DNA from: Procambarus clarkii
Lineage: Eukaryota; Arthropoda; Malacostraca; Decapoda; Cambaridae
Length of the DNA: 64,000 bases
Direction: 5' to 3'
Assembly (NCBI RefSeq): GCF_040958095.1
Contig: NC_091172.1
Coordinates: 21,630,009-21,694,008 of the forward strand
The notes under the pieces are model-generated. The model was not told the origin of the DNA, searched no databases, and saw only the letters and a program-made list of their open reading frames with translations. Positions 43,375-54,615 of the stretch are shown here, piece by piece. The translations under genes were made by a program, and so were the position numbers. Each line of letters begins with the position of its first letter. The first letter of the stretch is position 1.

Positions 43375-44429
43375 ATATGGCCTACATACCGGCAGCTAGG
43401 GACAAGAGAGTAATCAAAATGACGAACTAAAATGACAAAGGTAGCAAGTGCTAACATAATTTACAGGATCGACACTATATACTGTACCGAGATTCCAATG
43501 CAGCCAGGGTGCACTGAATGGGTGGCAATGGGTACAAGGGTGCAGCCAGGCACTGAATGACGATCAATGAAGAGTGACCAGGAAGCAAGAAAAGATGCAG
43601 TCTCTGAAAAAGTAAAGCAAAACTTTCCAAAATTCGGGGCTACCCCCCCACAGTGTAACGAATAATATACTGTATATGGACATAATACTTTCGCGCCCAC
43701 GGTGGTCGCACATAAAACTTTCCCCTCATGCTCCCAGCATTGCGTCGATTGAGCGGCGACACTGAAAAGTGTATACTCTTTTTCACGGTTCTGACTTTAA
43801 TTTGCGACGTACATGTTTCATTTTGGTGTCAATTTGTTCGCAATAGAATGTTCTAGAGGAACATATGTATAAAATATATCCCCAAAACAGGCGTGAGATC
43901 AGCACCAAATAAAAAAAACTAAGTCGATCGGTAGCCGTGAGCGCCAAACAGTGATGAAATGTTTCTAATCTTTTCAGGTTTGTCAACTCCAGACTTTTTC
44001 TACATCGTTCATTTTGGCATCACTGAACGCAATAAAATTCCCTACACGGACATATGCATATGAAGCCCAAATCCTGGGCGCGCCCCACACGCAGCAATGT
44101 CAAAAGTCGCCGAAGCATTACCCACTAGTGTACACCCATTGCCACACCTGCAAAACACATACGGGTACAGAAATTTTCCGTTTGCTAACAGAAGTTTTGG
44201 TGCTACATCGTTCATTGTGGCATCAAATTATTCGCAGTAAAATGCTCTAAATGGAAATATGAATATAAGCCCATATTGAAGAAAACCTTTGTCAATACCA
44301 ACGACAAAGTATAAACCGTAATATCTTATTTATAAAAACTTAAAATGTCTGCACTTACCTACGGAATGATTATGGTACAACAATAAGTTGAGCATTCTTT
44401 GATCCACTCCACCTGCTTCAGAAAAAGGT
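43375..44429. repeat. piggyBac-type subterminal boxes, three copies
   Basis: A conserved block of about 45 bp (ACATCGTTCATTTTGGCATC, then TTGTTCGCAATA and AAT) appears near 43812, 44006 and 44207, about 195-200 bp apart with diverged spacers. The same boxes occur in the TTAA element 60134-60794 and near 55580. They lie downstream of the transposase remnant and are probably its 3' subterminal region. Confidence 0.6.
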
Positions 44430-45290
44430 TCCTGAAGTTGCTCAAAAGATGTTTCGTAGGTGGAGTGAATGTGTTGCGAGCGATTACTTCTTTTCCATCC
44501 AAAATACCCTCTTTCGGTGGTATCTTGTGTAGCAGGGTGTAGCACACAGTGCAACATCACACGTTTTGCACTTTAGCTTAGTGTGTCTGCTTATTCCTGA
44601 CTTGTAGCAAACACGATACTTTAGACATTTTTTCAAGCGAATGATGGCATCTGTCAAATTCTTATTGACACACACTGCTGAATCAACAATACGTGGGTTT
44701 TCCTTAGGACGACGACTACTCGTGTCTGAGTGTTCTGTCACACCCATCTCATGTTCTGAGTCAGATGAGGAGTCTTCGCCTTGAGGTGTTGAAGGAAATA
44801 GAGGCTGCCTTACACTACATGGTCTGGGTGTCGACACATTGGCAGCATCAGAAGTACTTGCATCATCATTTATGCCAGGAGCATGTGCCATGGTGTTATT
44901 TGTACCATCATTTATGTCAGGAGCATGTGCCATGGTGTTATTTGTGAGAGGCCACTCATCAGCATCCCACTTCAATAGGGACCACATTGCCACCTCTTGA
45001 AACTGGAACAAGGTCATTTTCTTGGGATCACTGGTGTAGTGCTTGTACAAAACAAATGAATTATGTAGAGTCATTTGAAGAAAATTTAGGTAATTTTCTT
45101 TGTCCACTTGTGACATTTTTGTGTGAACTGGTAATATTTGACCATTTGGTCGAAGTGATCAACACCTTTCATGTAGCAATTATTGTCAAATTGCGGTTGG
45201 TTTGTTCATTTATTTGTTCTACTGAAGATGTTCAGTCACGTTTCTAAATTCTTTTCCTTCGTTGAACTTACTGGGTATCTGCATTGTGGC
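44430..45290 (-). pseudogene. piggyBac-type transposase, C-terminal half, broken
   Basis: Minus-strand text includes KGVDHFDQMVKYYQFTQKCH, the GVD.FDQM...Y motif that holds the last catalytic Asp of piggyBac DDE enzymes. After a frameshift near 45116 it continues NYLNFLQMTLHNSFVLYKHY and a Ser/Asp-rich linker. The end is a Cys-rich domain (KYRVCYKSGISRHTKLKCK, then TCDVALCATPCYTRYH), the C-terminal zinc-binding domain of this family. The linker contains a duplicated NNTMAHAP.IND segment (DNA repeat at 44871-44940). The N-terminal half and first two catalytic Asp are missing. It is a dead copy and possibly the relative of the enzyme that moved the TTAA elements. Confidence 0.85.
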
Positions 45291-46400
45291 AGTTTGTAAT
45301 GAGCGAGACCACCCCTTGCAGCCTCACGGGGGCTTCCCAGGGCCCCTTAGCCTGTTATTGCTAAGGGTAATCCCAGGCAGGGTACTGCTAACCAGCGCCC
45401 AAGTCTATCAAACAAACTTCTAAAACCAAACCCCCAGGACGTGTCCACTCACGGGGGCCAAGCAGGGAATACCACCGAGCACAGACAGTCAAGACCCTAA
45501 AATAACTGTGGTTAGGGGAACAAAAGCAGACCCCCACCAAGCACAAACAAAAAAGAAAAGAAAAACCCCACAAGAGGACAATGTACCCAGGAAAAACAGA
45601 GCCGGCCGCTGTAATATGTGAAAACTAGCTGCGCAGTACCCCACACCCCTACCAGTGCAAAAAGTACCACTTCCCCAAGGTAAACAAGGGAGGAAACCCC
45701 CCAACACACTCAGGGCGGTCAATCACCGAGCAGCAAAAGACCAACAGAGGTAGTCTCCAAGGTGACTTGTGGAAGATAACCCCAAGCCCCAAGGGCGGTA
45801 CTTACAGGGCACTCAGGGAAGGGAACCCTAAGCACATGCAGCCTGAGTACCTGTGAATATTACTCCCAGCTCGCACGCAGAACACAAGAGAATCTGGAAC
45901 TGGAGCCACACGACAATCACATTGGCCGAGAACTGGCAGGTGGATACCCAGCATGATGGGTCTGGGGCTCCCCCTTCCCCCTCGCAGGAAGGGGCGAGTT
46001 GCGCAGAGAAGCGGAGCAGCAAGTGTGACATCATGCTCGTTTTTCAATTGGGAGTTCTGTTTACTTTTTAGTTTTCTATAGTACTTTTAACCAGACTAAG
46101 GATTTGTTTTGGGGCACCTACCTTTCTGGGTGCCCAGCCCGGTCGACGGCAGACATAGAATGCTCCACACACACGTGCATTTCAATAGGCCATTGCTCCT
46201 CGTGCCTCTCTGAGTGGGCCAGGTTCTGGCTCGTGGTCCCTGGTAGGCAAGAACTCCAAGCATTTTGACTCGTATTGACATTCATACTGACTGATACCAA
46301 AATCTAATAATATACATATCAGCCTGGATAGCTCCGGGGAGCTGAAGGGGCTCTCCCCAGAAAAGGTAATGAAGACAAGAAATAGGGGGAACAAGATATA
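45291..46400 (-). mobile_element. DIRS-like end repeat and flanking segment
   Basis: 46030-46400 is the reverse-complement copy of the end repeat (TGGGTGCCCAGCCCGG, CCTCGTGCCTCTCTGAGTG, GCCAGGTTCTGGCTC). 45330-45400 matches 63850-63915 (CAGGGCCC, TAGCCTG, GGTACTGCTAACCAG). No intact frame is present. It is a fragment of the same family as 39127-41480. Confidence 0.6.
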
Positions 46401-46588
46401 GATATACAGTACTGAATATACTTTCAAGTAAATATTTATTATAGCCCTAACACTAGAACCTGGCATTGAATCTGCACTTCATAAAGCACAAACAATATAC
46501 AGTCTAAAAAGGTTAGCAATAAATATAATGCCCAAAATAAGAAGTCTAAACTAGAGAGGTTAAGGAAACTATTTAAACTATAGGGGAG

Positions 46589-46720
46589 AACAAATCCACA
46601 AGGGCCGTGATGAGAGTTCGAACCTATGTCCAGGATGATCCCAAACGCGCCTTAGTCTATTACGCCACGACATGATAAAAGAAATGCAACTTTTTGTGAA
46701 TTTTGTGACCCCTTGTGGAT
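46589..46720 (-). mobile_element. tRNA-derived SINE, family 3, copy
   Basis: On the minus strand: TCGTGGCGTAATAGACTAAG, then GCGCGTTTGGGATCATCC, a B-box-like GGTTCGAACTC, and GGCCCTTGTGGATTTGTTC. It matches 47687-47800, so this is a repeated element and not a tRNA gene. Confidence 0.75.
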
Positions 46721-46776
46721 TTGTTCATTTGATATATCACACTTCTATGAAACTAGAGTTGTGTAACTAACTTCTA

Positions 46777-47434
46777 GTGAAACTAGGCAGTGGAAACAGA
46801 AGGCCAGACACAGGATACAGAATGGGAGATGAAGTCCTTCATGAAACAGACAAAGAGAAGGATCTAGGAGTTGATATCACACCAACCCTGTCTCCTGAAG
46901 CCCACATCAAAAGAATAATATCTGTGGCGTATGCGAGGCTGGCTAACATCAGAACTGCCTTCACAAACCTGTGTAAGGAATCATTCAGAACCTTGTATAT
47001 CACATATTTAAGACCAATCCTGGAGTATGCAGCCCTAGCATGGAGCCCGTACCTTGTCAAGCACAAGCCGAAGCTTGAAAAAGTTCAGAGATGCCACTAG
47101 ACTAGTCCCAGAACTAAGAGCCATGAGTTACGATGAAAGGCTGCAAGAAATGCTCTTCATGACACTAAAAGACAGAAGAGTAATGGGAGACATGATCACT
47201 ACCCATAAAATTCTCAGAGGAATTGACAGGGTAGATAAAGATAAACTGTTTAATACGGGTGGTACGCGAACAAGGGGACACAGGTGGAAACCGAGTACCC
47301 AAATGAGCCACAGGTACGTTAAAAAGAACTTTTTCAGTGTCAGAGTAGTTAATAGATGGAATGCATTAGGCAGTGATGTGGTGGAGGCTGACTCCATACA
47401 CAGTTTCAAAGGTAGATATGATAGAGCCCAGTAG
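46777..47434 (+). pseudogene. CR1-like LINE reverse transcriptase thumb, copy 0
   Basis: The frame reads KEKDLGVDITPTLSPEAHIK, LRPILEYAALAWSPYLVKH, then after a frameshift near 47095 ATRLVPELRAMSYDERLQ ... DRRVMGDMITTHKIL and NRWNALGSDVVEADSIHSFK. This is the C-terminal RT and thumb region of the same LINE type as at 49683. It is truncated at its 5' side, probably also decayed, and in the tetraspanin intron against the direction of the gene. Confidence 0.85.
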
Positions 47435-47686
47435 GCTCAGGAATCTGTACATCAGTTGATTGACAATTGAGAGGCAGGACCAAAGAGCCAGAGCTCAACC
47501 CCCACAAGCACAATTAGGTGTGTACTTCTGTGATTTCTGTGTGTACTAAATTAAGGGCGAAGAAGTAGAACAGCTTGTTGACAGCCTGGGTGCATGGAGG
47601 AATTGTGTAAAACCCCGGTTTGTGTCTCGGAGTGGCTGCAAGAACCATGTGAGAACAGCAGCACTCCCGGTTGCAATTCTTTTACC
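47435..47686. other. LINE 3' region and short unique sequence
   Basis: The end of copy 0 has CACAATTAGGTGTGTAC, resembling the ACTTAGGTAATTA tail of copy 1. No gene is seen beyond. Confidence 0.5.
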
Positions 47687-47800
47687 ATGTCGTGGCGCAA
47701 TCAACTAAGGCGCGTCTGGGATCATCCAAGACGTAGGTTCGAACCCTTATCATGGCCCTTGTGGATTTGTTCATTTGATGTATCACGCTATTGTGATTAC
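47687..47800 (+). mobile_element. tRNA-derived SINE, family 3, best copy
   Basis: CATGTCGTGGCGCAATCAAC, then TAAGGCGCGTCTGGGATCAT, GGTTCGAACCC (B box) and CCCTTGTGGATTTGTTCATT. The head resembles a class II (Leu-like) tRNA. Copies at 2614 and 46589 share both head and tail. Confidence 0.75.
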
Positions 47801-47849
47801 TGTGTGTACTATAGAGGAGATGTGGCCCAGAGTGGCTATGATCACTATG

Positions 47850-48095
47850 TACAAATTATTCAGATGAATAAAGATAGCAATATCAAATTAATGGAAAATA
47901 GAATGAAACAATATTGGTGGAAGTTGGAAACACAAACAAGCCAGACAGGAACTGGAAAAAGTTGTATGAAGTAAAAGTGGAATGGACCAACAGTAGTAGT
48001 GGAGGAAGCTAACTCCATTGACAGAATCAAGAGCAAATATGATAAAGAAATAGAACAAAGATATTTAAACACACCAGGTACAAGTAACTAGGAAG
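47850..48095 (+). pseudogene. LINE C-terminal remnant
   Basis: A frame near 47990-48090 reads VVEEANSIDRIKSKYDKEIE, matching KVVEAKTVSSFKALYDKECW of copy 1. A neighbouring frame around 47840 has YDHYVQIIQMNKD. It is a decayed 3' end of a CR1-like LINE, 5'-truncated. Confidence 0.6.
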
Positions 48096-49157
48096 TGCAG
48101 CCCAAAGAATGATACATTGTTACCCATAGACCTGGATAGGAAAGCAATGTTACACAAGCCCAGAAAAAAAAGATATGGGTGGAAAATTCCAATACTGTAT
48201 TCTGCCGTGTCTTAAACTCGTAACACTGATAACCTCTTACACCAAGCATATGAAACCCAAAAATTATATTTAAAATTCCATCACCATTATATTTTAGCTA
48301 CAAGATGAATAATGTCATGACTGCTGGAAAAAACAAACATTAAAATAGGCAAAGTTGGAAATTACATATAAATGTAAAGCATTAAAAGCCATTTATTTTA
48401 TCAACAATCAAACCTGAGCATATATAACAAATGTAATACTATACTGTAATTTAAAAAAAGAAAATCTGAATCTACAATGAAAATGTAGAGCATTGTATGA
48501 CTACATATATACTGTATAGTTTTATAGGCTTAATGTTGTGGAAAATAGTCCACAGCCTAGTACAATAATTGTTGTGTGGAGCTCCCCGAGAGGACTCCCC
48601 TTCCCCCACCTGGGCAGCTCAAACACCTCCTGGACAAGTTTTACCATGTGATCCCGCATGTGCGCACAAGCTTCTTGTATAGAAGCTTGTGCATACATGC
48701 AGTATTCTGCTTGTAAAAATGTACAATGCTTTTTAGTATTTTAACATTTTGTTGAACATCGACGCTCATTGAAATAACCCAAGTTTCCTTTGCCCAGTTA
48801 TGTACTTGCCCTATACTGTACCTTGAAACGTAACAGAATAACGGAGAGAAGAGAGAAAGTTTACAATGAGAGAAAAAGGGTTAGAGTAGATAAAGTAAAC
48901 AAGAGGTAGATAGAAAGGGTAGAAGAAAAAGAAGGTAGAAGAGTAGGAGCAGTAGAAGTGCTTGAAGGAAGCAGCTACCATCATCCATTGAAAAATTATT
49001 TACAAGACATGGAATGGAACTTCTGTACCACAATATTATCTGTTATTATCAAGTAACAACTGTAAGAATGTAAATCATATTGTCAAGAATCTTTAGGTTA
49101 TAATAATCATGCTGCGCAATTCAAGAGGTATTACAAAATAAATACTATCATACTCAC
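48096..49157 (-). other. Tetraspanin intron, no recognised feature
   Basis: AT-rich intronic sequence with a purine-rich patch (48835-48975). No gene or repeat is identified. Confidence 0.55.
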
Positions 49158-49208
49158 ATAATCTTGCTTTCTTACATCATATCCACATTGCTTGTTTTTT
49201 ATTATTTC
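49158..49208 (-). CDS. Tetraspanin 51-bp exon (large loop, seventh cysteine)
   Basis: A minus-strand acceptor ending TTTTTTCAG and a donor GTGAGT enclose 17 codons: EIIKNKQCGYDVRKQDY. The NKQCGYD motif is the NTQCGYD-type segment of eight-cysteine tetraspanins. Both ends are phase 0, which joins it to the exon at 58947 and to either alternative exon downstream. The exon is too short for automatic frame detection and is identified by motif and splice sites. Confidence 0.9.
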
Positions 49209-49630
49209 CTGAAAAAATAATAAAAAATAAAATAACATTTAAAGTTTTTTTTGGTCAGAGCTAAAATATATGGAAGATTATATTAAATGAGTTACCCCCT
49301 TTTTCCCCAAAAGTCTCAAATGTGTAAAGATGTACACAAATGAATTCATCCATACACTAAATTTTTCTCTAATTACTAGAGTAGCATGTTAGCTAATGCA
49401 GTCTCCTCAAGGTTTATATCTTCTCGGACAACTTCCAACATATTCAACATCCTCCTTATCCACATACATCATCATTAATACACACACCACAAGGAGTTCA
49501 AGAAAAGTTTTGACCAATTTAAATTCTAGCAAGTACTGTATGCTTATACAGCATGTATAAATATATATATATACACCAGTATTAAAAGCAAATAAACAAA
49601 AACAAACACTATATATTATTATTATTAATT

Positions 49631-49631
<1 letters not shown>
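49209..49631 (-). other. Tetraspanin intron, AT-rich
   Basis: Intronic sequence leading into the CA microsatellite. It includes a short ATATAT patch near 49560. Confidence 0.55.

Positions 49632-49681
<50 letters not shown>
49632..49681. repeat. (CA)n microsatellite, left of LINE copy 1
   Basis: About 25 CA units end directly at the 5' truncation point of the LINE at 49682. A second CA tract starts directly after the LINE at about 51008. Confidence 0.95.
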
Positions 49682-49682
<1 letters not shown>

Positions 49683-49687
<5 letters not shown>

Positions 49688-50963
49688 AAGTGTAATAGTG
49701 AAAGTATTGGAAAAGCTAATCAAAACTAAATGGGTAGAACACCTGGAGAGAAATGATATAATATCAGACAGACAGTATGGTTTTCGATCTGGAAGATCCT
49801 GTGTATCGAATTTACTCAGTTTCTATGATCGGGCCACAGAGATATTACAGGAAAGAGATGGCTGGGTTGACTGCATCTATCTGGACCTAAAAAAGGCTTT
49901 CGACAGAGTTCCACATAAGAGGTTGTTCTGGAAACTGGAAAATATTGGAGGGGTGACAGGTAAGCTTCTATCATGGATGAAAAATTTTCTGACTGATAGA
50001 AAAATGAGGGCAGTAATCAGAGGCAATGTATCGGAATGGAGAAATGTCACAAGTGGAGTACCACAGGGTTCAGTTCTTGCACCAGTGATGTTTATTGTGT
50101 ACATAAATGATCTACCAGTTGGTATACAGAATTATATGAACATGTTTGCTGATGATGCTAAGATAATAGGAAGGATAAGAAATTTAGATGATTGTCATGC
50201 CCTTCAAGAAGACCTGGACAAAATAAGTATATGGAGCACCACTTGGCAAATGGAATTTAATGTTAATAAATGTCATGTTATGGAATGTGGAATAGGAGAA
50301 CATAGACCCCACACAACCTATATATTATGTGAGAAATCTTTAAAGAATTCTGATAAAGAAAGAGATCTAGGAGTGGTTCTAGATAGAAAACTATCACCTG
50401 AGGACCACATTAAGAATATTGTGCAAGGAGCCTATGCAATGCTTTCTAACTTCAGAATTGCATTTAAATACATGGATGGCGATATACTAAAGAAATTGTT
50501 CATGACTTTTGTTAGGCCAAAGCTAGAATATGCAGCTGTTGTGTGGTGCCCATATCTTAAGAAGCACATCAACAAACTGGAAAAGGTGCAAAGACATGCT
50601 ACTAAGTGGCTCCCAGAACTGAAGGGCAAGAGCTACGAGGAGAGGTTAGAAGCATTAAATATGCCAAAACTAGAAGACAGAAGAAAAAGAGGTGATATGA
50701 TCACTACGTACAAAATAGTAACAGGAATTGATAAAATCGACAGGGAAGACTTCCTGAGACCTGGAACTTCAAGAACAAGAGGCCATAGATTTAAACTAGC
50801 TAAACACAGATGCCGAAGAAATATAAGAAAATTCACCTTCGCAAATAGAGTGGTAGACGGTTGGAACAAGTTAAGTGAGAAGGTGGTGGAGGCCAAGACC
50901 GTCAGTAGTTTCAAAGCGTTATATGACAAAGAGTGCTGGGAAGACGGGACACCACGAGCGTAG
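49683..50963 (+). CDS. CR1-like LINE ORF2 fragment (RT and thumb), open frame
   Basis: 426 codons without a stop, from inside the RT to the natural C-terminus. Motifs: KTKWVEHLERNDIISDRQYG, FRSGRSCVSNLL, motif A in CIYLDLKKAFDRVPH, motif B in TSGVPQGSVLAPVMF, motif C in MFADDAKI, and thumb text RPKLEYAAVVWCPYLKKHI. There is no RNase H, as usual for CR1/Rex-type LINEs. There is no ATG at the start (TTG), because the copy is 5'-truncated at a CA tract; the endonuclease is missing. The 3' end is ACTTAGGTAATTATACTTAG followed by GTAATTA and CA. It is young, since no stops have arisen over 1.28 kb, and it cannot move itself. Confidence 0.93.
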
Positions 50964-51004
50964 CTCTCATCCTGTAACTACACTTAGGTAATTATACTTA
51001 GGTA

Positions 51005-51006
<2 letters not shown>

Positions 51007-51080
<74 letters not shown>
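51007..51080. repeat. (CA)n microsatellite between LINE copies 1 and 2
   Basis: About 37 CA units between the 3' end of copy 1 (GGTAATTA) and the start of copy 2 (GAGGAGTGTGAGTG). Confidence 0.97.
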
Positions 51081-51083
<3 letters not shown>

Positions 51084-52729
51084 GAGTGTGAGTGAGTGGG
51101 AAAGAGTGATCACATCCTGTTAGATATTGATTATGCTTTAAGATATCATCTAGAAGAAAACGGGGACATTGAAACAGTTGATAAACTCTATTTAAGGAGA
51201 GGTCACTATGGGGAACTTCAAAATTTTTTTTAATGAGTGTAATTGGACAGAATTGTTGCTAGGCAGGGAAGTAAATGAATTGTATGCCAAATTTTGCAAA
51301 ATATACGAGGAAGGCACAAACATTCATACCAAAATAGAGATGCAGGGCCAGAAAACAGGATTGGTTCAACAGAAATTGTGAGAGGGCCAGGGACCAAAAG
51401 ACACAAAAATGGAATCAGTATAGAAAGAGGCCAAACCCCCAAACATACCAGCGATACAAAGATGTGAGAAACAACTATACGGCAGTAAGGAGAGAGGCAG
51501 AAAAATTTTTTGAAAAAGGGATAGCGGATAAATGTAAAACAGAACCGGGCCTATTCTACAAATTCATAAACAACAAATTGCAGGTAAAGGATAATATCCA
51601 GAGGTTGAAAATGGGAAACAGATTCACAGAAAATGAAAAGGAACTGTGTGAAACATTAAATGAAAAGTTCCAAAGTGTGTTTGTACAAAATGAAATCTTC
51701 AGAGAACCAGACACAATAAGAATTCCAGAGAACTACATAGAGCGTATAGAGGTGTCTTAGAGATGAAGTGGAAAATATGCTAAAGGAGATCAGTAAGAAC
51801 AAAGCAGTTGGCCCAGATGGAGTTTCACCATGGGTTCTGAGAGAATGTGCATCTGAGCTCAGCATTCCACTTCACCAGATCTTTCAGGCATCAATATGTG
51901 TACAGGAATCGTAGCAGACGTGTGGAAACAGGCTAACATAGTTCCAATCTACAAAAGTGGCAGCAGGGAAGACCCCCTCATTTATACACCTGTATCATTG
52001 ACAAGTGTAATAGTGAAAAGTATTGGAAAAACTAATCAAAACTAAATGGGTAGAACACCTGGAGAGAAATGATATAATATCAGACAGACAGTATGGTTTT
52101 CGATCTGGAAGATCCTGTGTATCGAATTTACTCAGTTTCTATGATCGAGCCACAGAGATATTACAGGAAAGAGATGGTTGGGTTGACTGCATCTATCTGG
52201 ACCTAAAAAAGGCTTTCAACAGAGTTCCACATAAGAGATTGTTCTGGAAACTGGAAAATATTGGAGGGGTGACAGGTAAGCTTCTAACATGGATAAAAAA
52301 AATTCTGACCGATAGAAAAATGAGGGCAGTAATCAGAGGCAATGTATCGGACTGGAGAAATGTCACAAGTGGAGTACCACAGGGTTCAGTTCTTGCACCA
52401 GTGATGTTTATTGTCTACATAAATGATTTACCAGTTGGTATACAGAACTACATGAACATGTTTGCTGATGATGCTAAGATAATAGGGAAGATAAGAAACC
52501 TAGATGATTTTCATGCCCTTCAAGAAGACCTGGACAAAATAAGTATATGGAGCAACACTTGGCAAATGGAATTTAATGTGAATAAATGCCATGTTATGGA
52601 ATGTGGAATTGGAGAACATAGACCACACACAACCTATAAATTATGTGAGAAATCTTTAAAGAATTCTGACAAAGAAAGAGATCTAGGGGTGGTTCTAGAT
52701 AGAAAACTGTCACCCGAGGACCACATTAA
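51081..52729 (+). pseudogene. CR1-like LINE copy 2, upstream part
   Basis: Starts near the end of the endonuclease (SDHILLDIDYALRYHLEE in a broken frame), passes through the linker with stops near 51380-51500, and reaches the RT. An open frame at 52023-52736 matches copy 1 almost residue for residue (CIYLDLKKAFNRVPH, where Asp of motif A's second position is Asn; GVPQGSVLAPVMF; MFADDAKI). It is interrupted at SPEDHI by the TTAA element at 52730. Confidence 0.9.
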
Positions 52730-53704
52730 CCCTTAAAGTGCGCATCACGTCATATGACGTGTTGGACGTTGTTCCAGTCAACTGCGCATCACGTCATATG
52801 ACGTGTTGGAGTACTACGCAAGATTTAAATGGCCCGTGGATACACAGGGTTCACCACACCTTCATCAGGGATCTTGTAAACAGATGCCATTTAAAAAAAA
52901 AAATCGTGGGCCAAACTCCCGGGTGTTATTGGCCTCAGTATTGAGTGAGCAACCAAGCCTGACGCATGCAGCATGAGCGAACAGCACTGCTGTTCAGCTT
53001 GTGACCACAGCATCACCTAAAAATGCCAAAATATACTTGTTCATGCTATTATGTAGCGATTATATTATTACAGAAGACCCCTGACTGTGATAAAACTGAC
53101 CAGGGTTCTGATAATAGCAGGATTGTGGTGATATTTAGCGCTGTGCGCCATGGAGGGAGGAGTAATGCTGTGGGAGAGAGGGTGATGGCGATGTCTTCTG
53201 ACTGTGTGTGGCCACCTTTTATTGACTGCACTCACCATACCAGCTTAGTGGTTCGCTATGGTGAACACAAATGTAGATACTTATATATAATGTGTGTAGA
53301 GAGAGTATAAACAGCAAGAGAAGGTTGGGAGCCGCCATTTTGGTGAGGGCGGTGGCGTCGTCTGCACGACGCCACCGTGCAGACGACGGTGTCGTTTACT
53401 GGTTACCACGCTGATCTGTGGGCACCATACCAGTTTATTTGTACAAGTCTTTACAGTCTCCGTGGTGTAGTGGTAAGACACTCGCCTAGCGTTCCGCGAG
53501 CGCTATGTCATGGGTTCGTATCCTGGCCGGGGAGGATTTACTGGGCGCAATTCCTAAACTGTAGCCTCTGTTTAACGCAACAGTAAAATGTGTACTTGGA
53601 CGAAAAAACGATTCTTCGCGGCGGGGATCGTATTCCAGGGACCTGCCCGAAACGCTACGCGTACTAGTGGCTGTACGAGAATGTAACAACTCTTGTATAT
53701 ATCT

Positions 53705-53739
<35 letters not shown>

Positions 53740-54611
53740 TGGTGAATAAAACAGGTAGATATTTATATATAATGTGTGTATATAGCATAACAACACCACA
53801 AAGTATTGTTGGAGGAGAAATATTAGTGTGTCTGGCCTTGAGGGCGGCAGCCATCAGCTGACTGTGCGAGGTCCTACGTCTTTGTGCCTTTACTCACCAT
53901 ACAAGCTTAGATGTACAGTTATGGTGAACAAAACATGTAGATACTTATATATAACGTCTGTATATAGTGAATTATAGCAAAAACAGTATTGTGGGAGGAG
54001 AATGTGGGCGAGACAGATGACTTGAGAGGGCGGGAGTGGCTGGCTGGTACACGGAGGTCACTCCTCGTTACTTTTTGACTCATAATAGCTACTTAGTGGT
54101 TCGTTATAGTGAACAAAACATGCAGATACTTATATATATATATAACCTGTGCTTATAGTGTAATAACCGACAAAGTATTTGTTCACCGATTGATGAACAT
54201 AATTGAATCAACAATATGCACACCATATTTTTGAGTACAGCAATGATTCACTCATTTTATTATATAAATATATCAAACTACACACTATTGAATAATATTA
54301 CAGCAAAAAACTATGAAAAATCAATCAGACACATTGAAATAATTAGGTAATTATCTCTTTGTGGCAACTCCGGCCTGACAGCTGGCGAGCAACAGACCGC
54401 CTAGGACGCACGCTGAGTGCGTCCTATTTTTTGCCAGACTTCCCCGCCCTATAGCGGGCAATATATGCCACTTACAATTTTTATTATTTTTCCCGTGATC
54501 AGTGAACACAAATTAACAGGTTAGGAAGAAAATTTTTTTTGTTTTTGTTTTTTTCAAAATTACATGCGCCTGTGGGGAAGAAAGGATATTAACCCTTAAC
54601 ATGCTAGGGGT
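52726..54611 (+). mobile_element. piggyBac-like satellite-bearing element, copy 2 (inside LINE copy 2)
   Basis: Begins TTAA CCCTTAAAGTGCGC and ends about GCTAGGGGTATAA. Next to the LINE text AAGAACATTG this is the mutated right TTAA. The left end holds two copies of CACGTCATATGACGTG (52746-52761 and 52790-52805). The interior matches copy 1 and is cut by a SINE at 53451-53736. It splits the LINE frame between residues His-Ile and Lys-Asn of copy 1. Confidence 0.85.
53451..53736 (+). mobile_element. tRNA-derived SINE, family 4, uninterrupted copy
   Basis: Begins CTTTACAGTCTCCGTGG with the A box GTGGTGTAGTGG and B box GGGTTCGTATCC, has the body CCCGAAACGCTACGCGTACT, and ends TATATCTC plus about 31 A. 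The piggyBac-like host reads GTACAAGT before it and AAGTATGGTG after it, giving a likely AAGT duplication. It lacks 15 bases present in the copy split by the Gypsy element. Confidence 0.93.
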
Positions 54612-54615
54612 ATAA

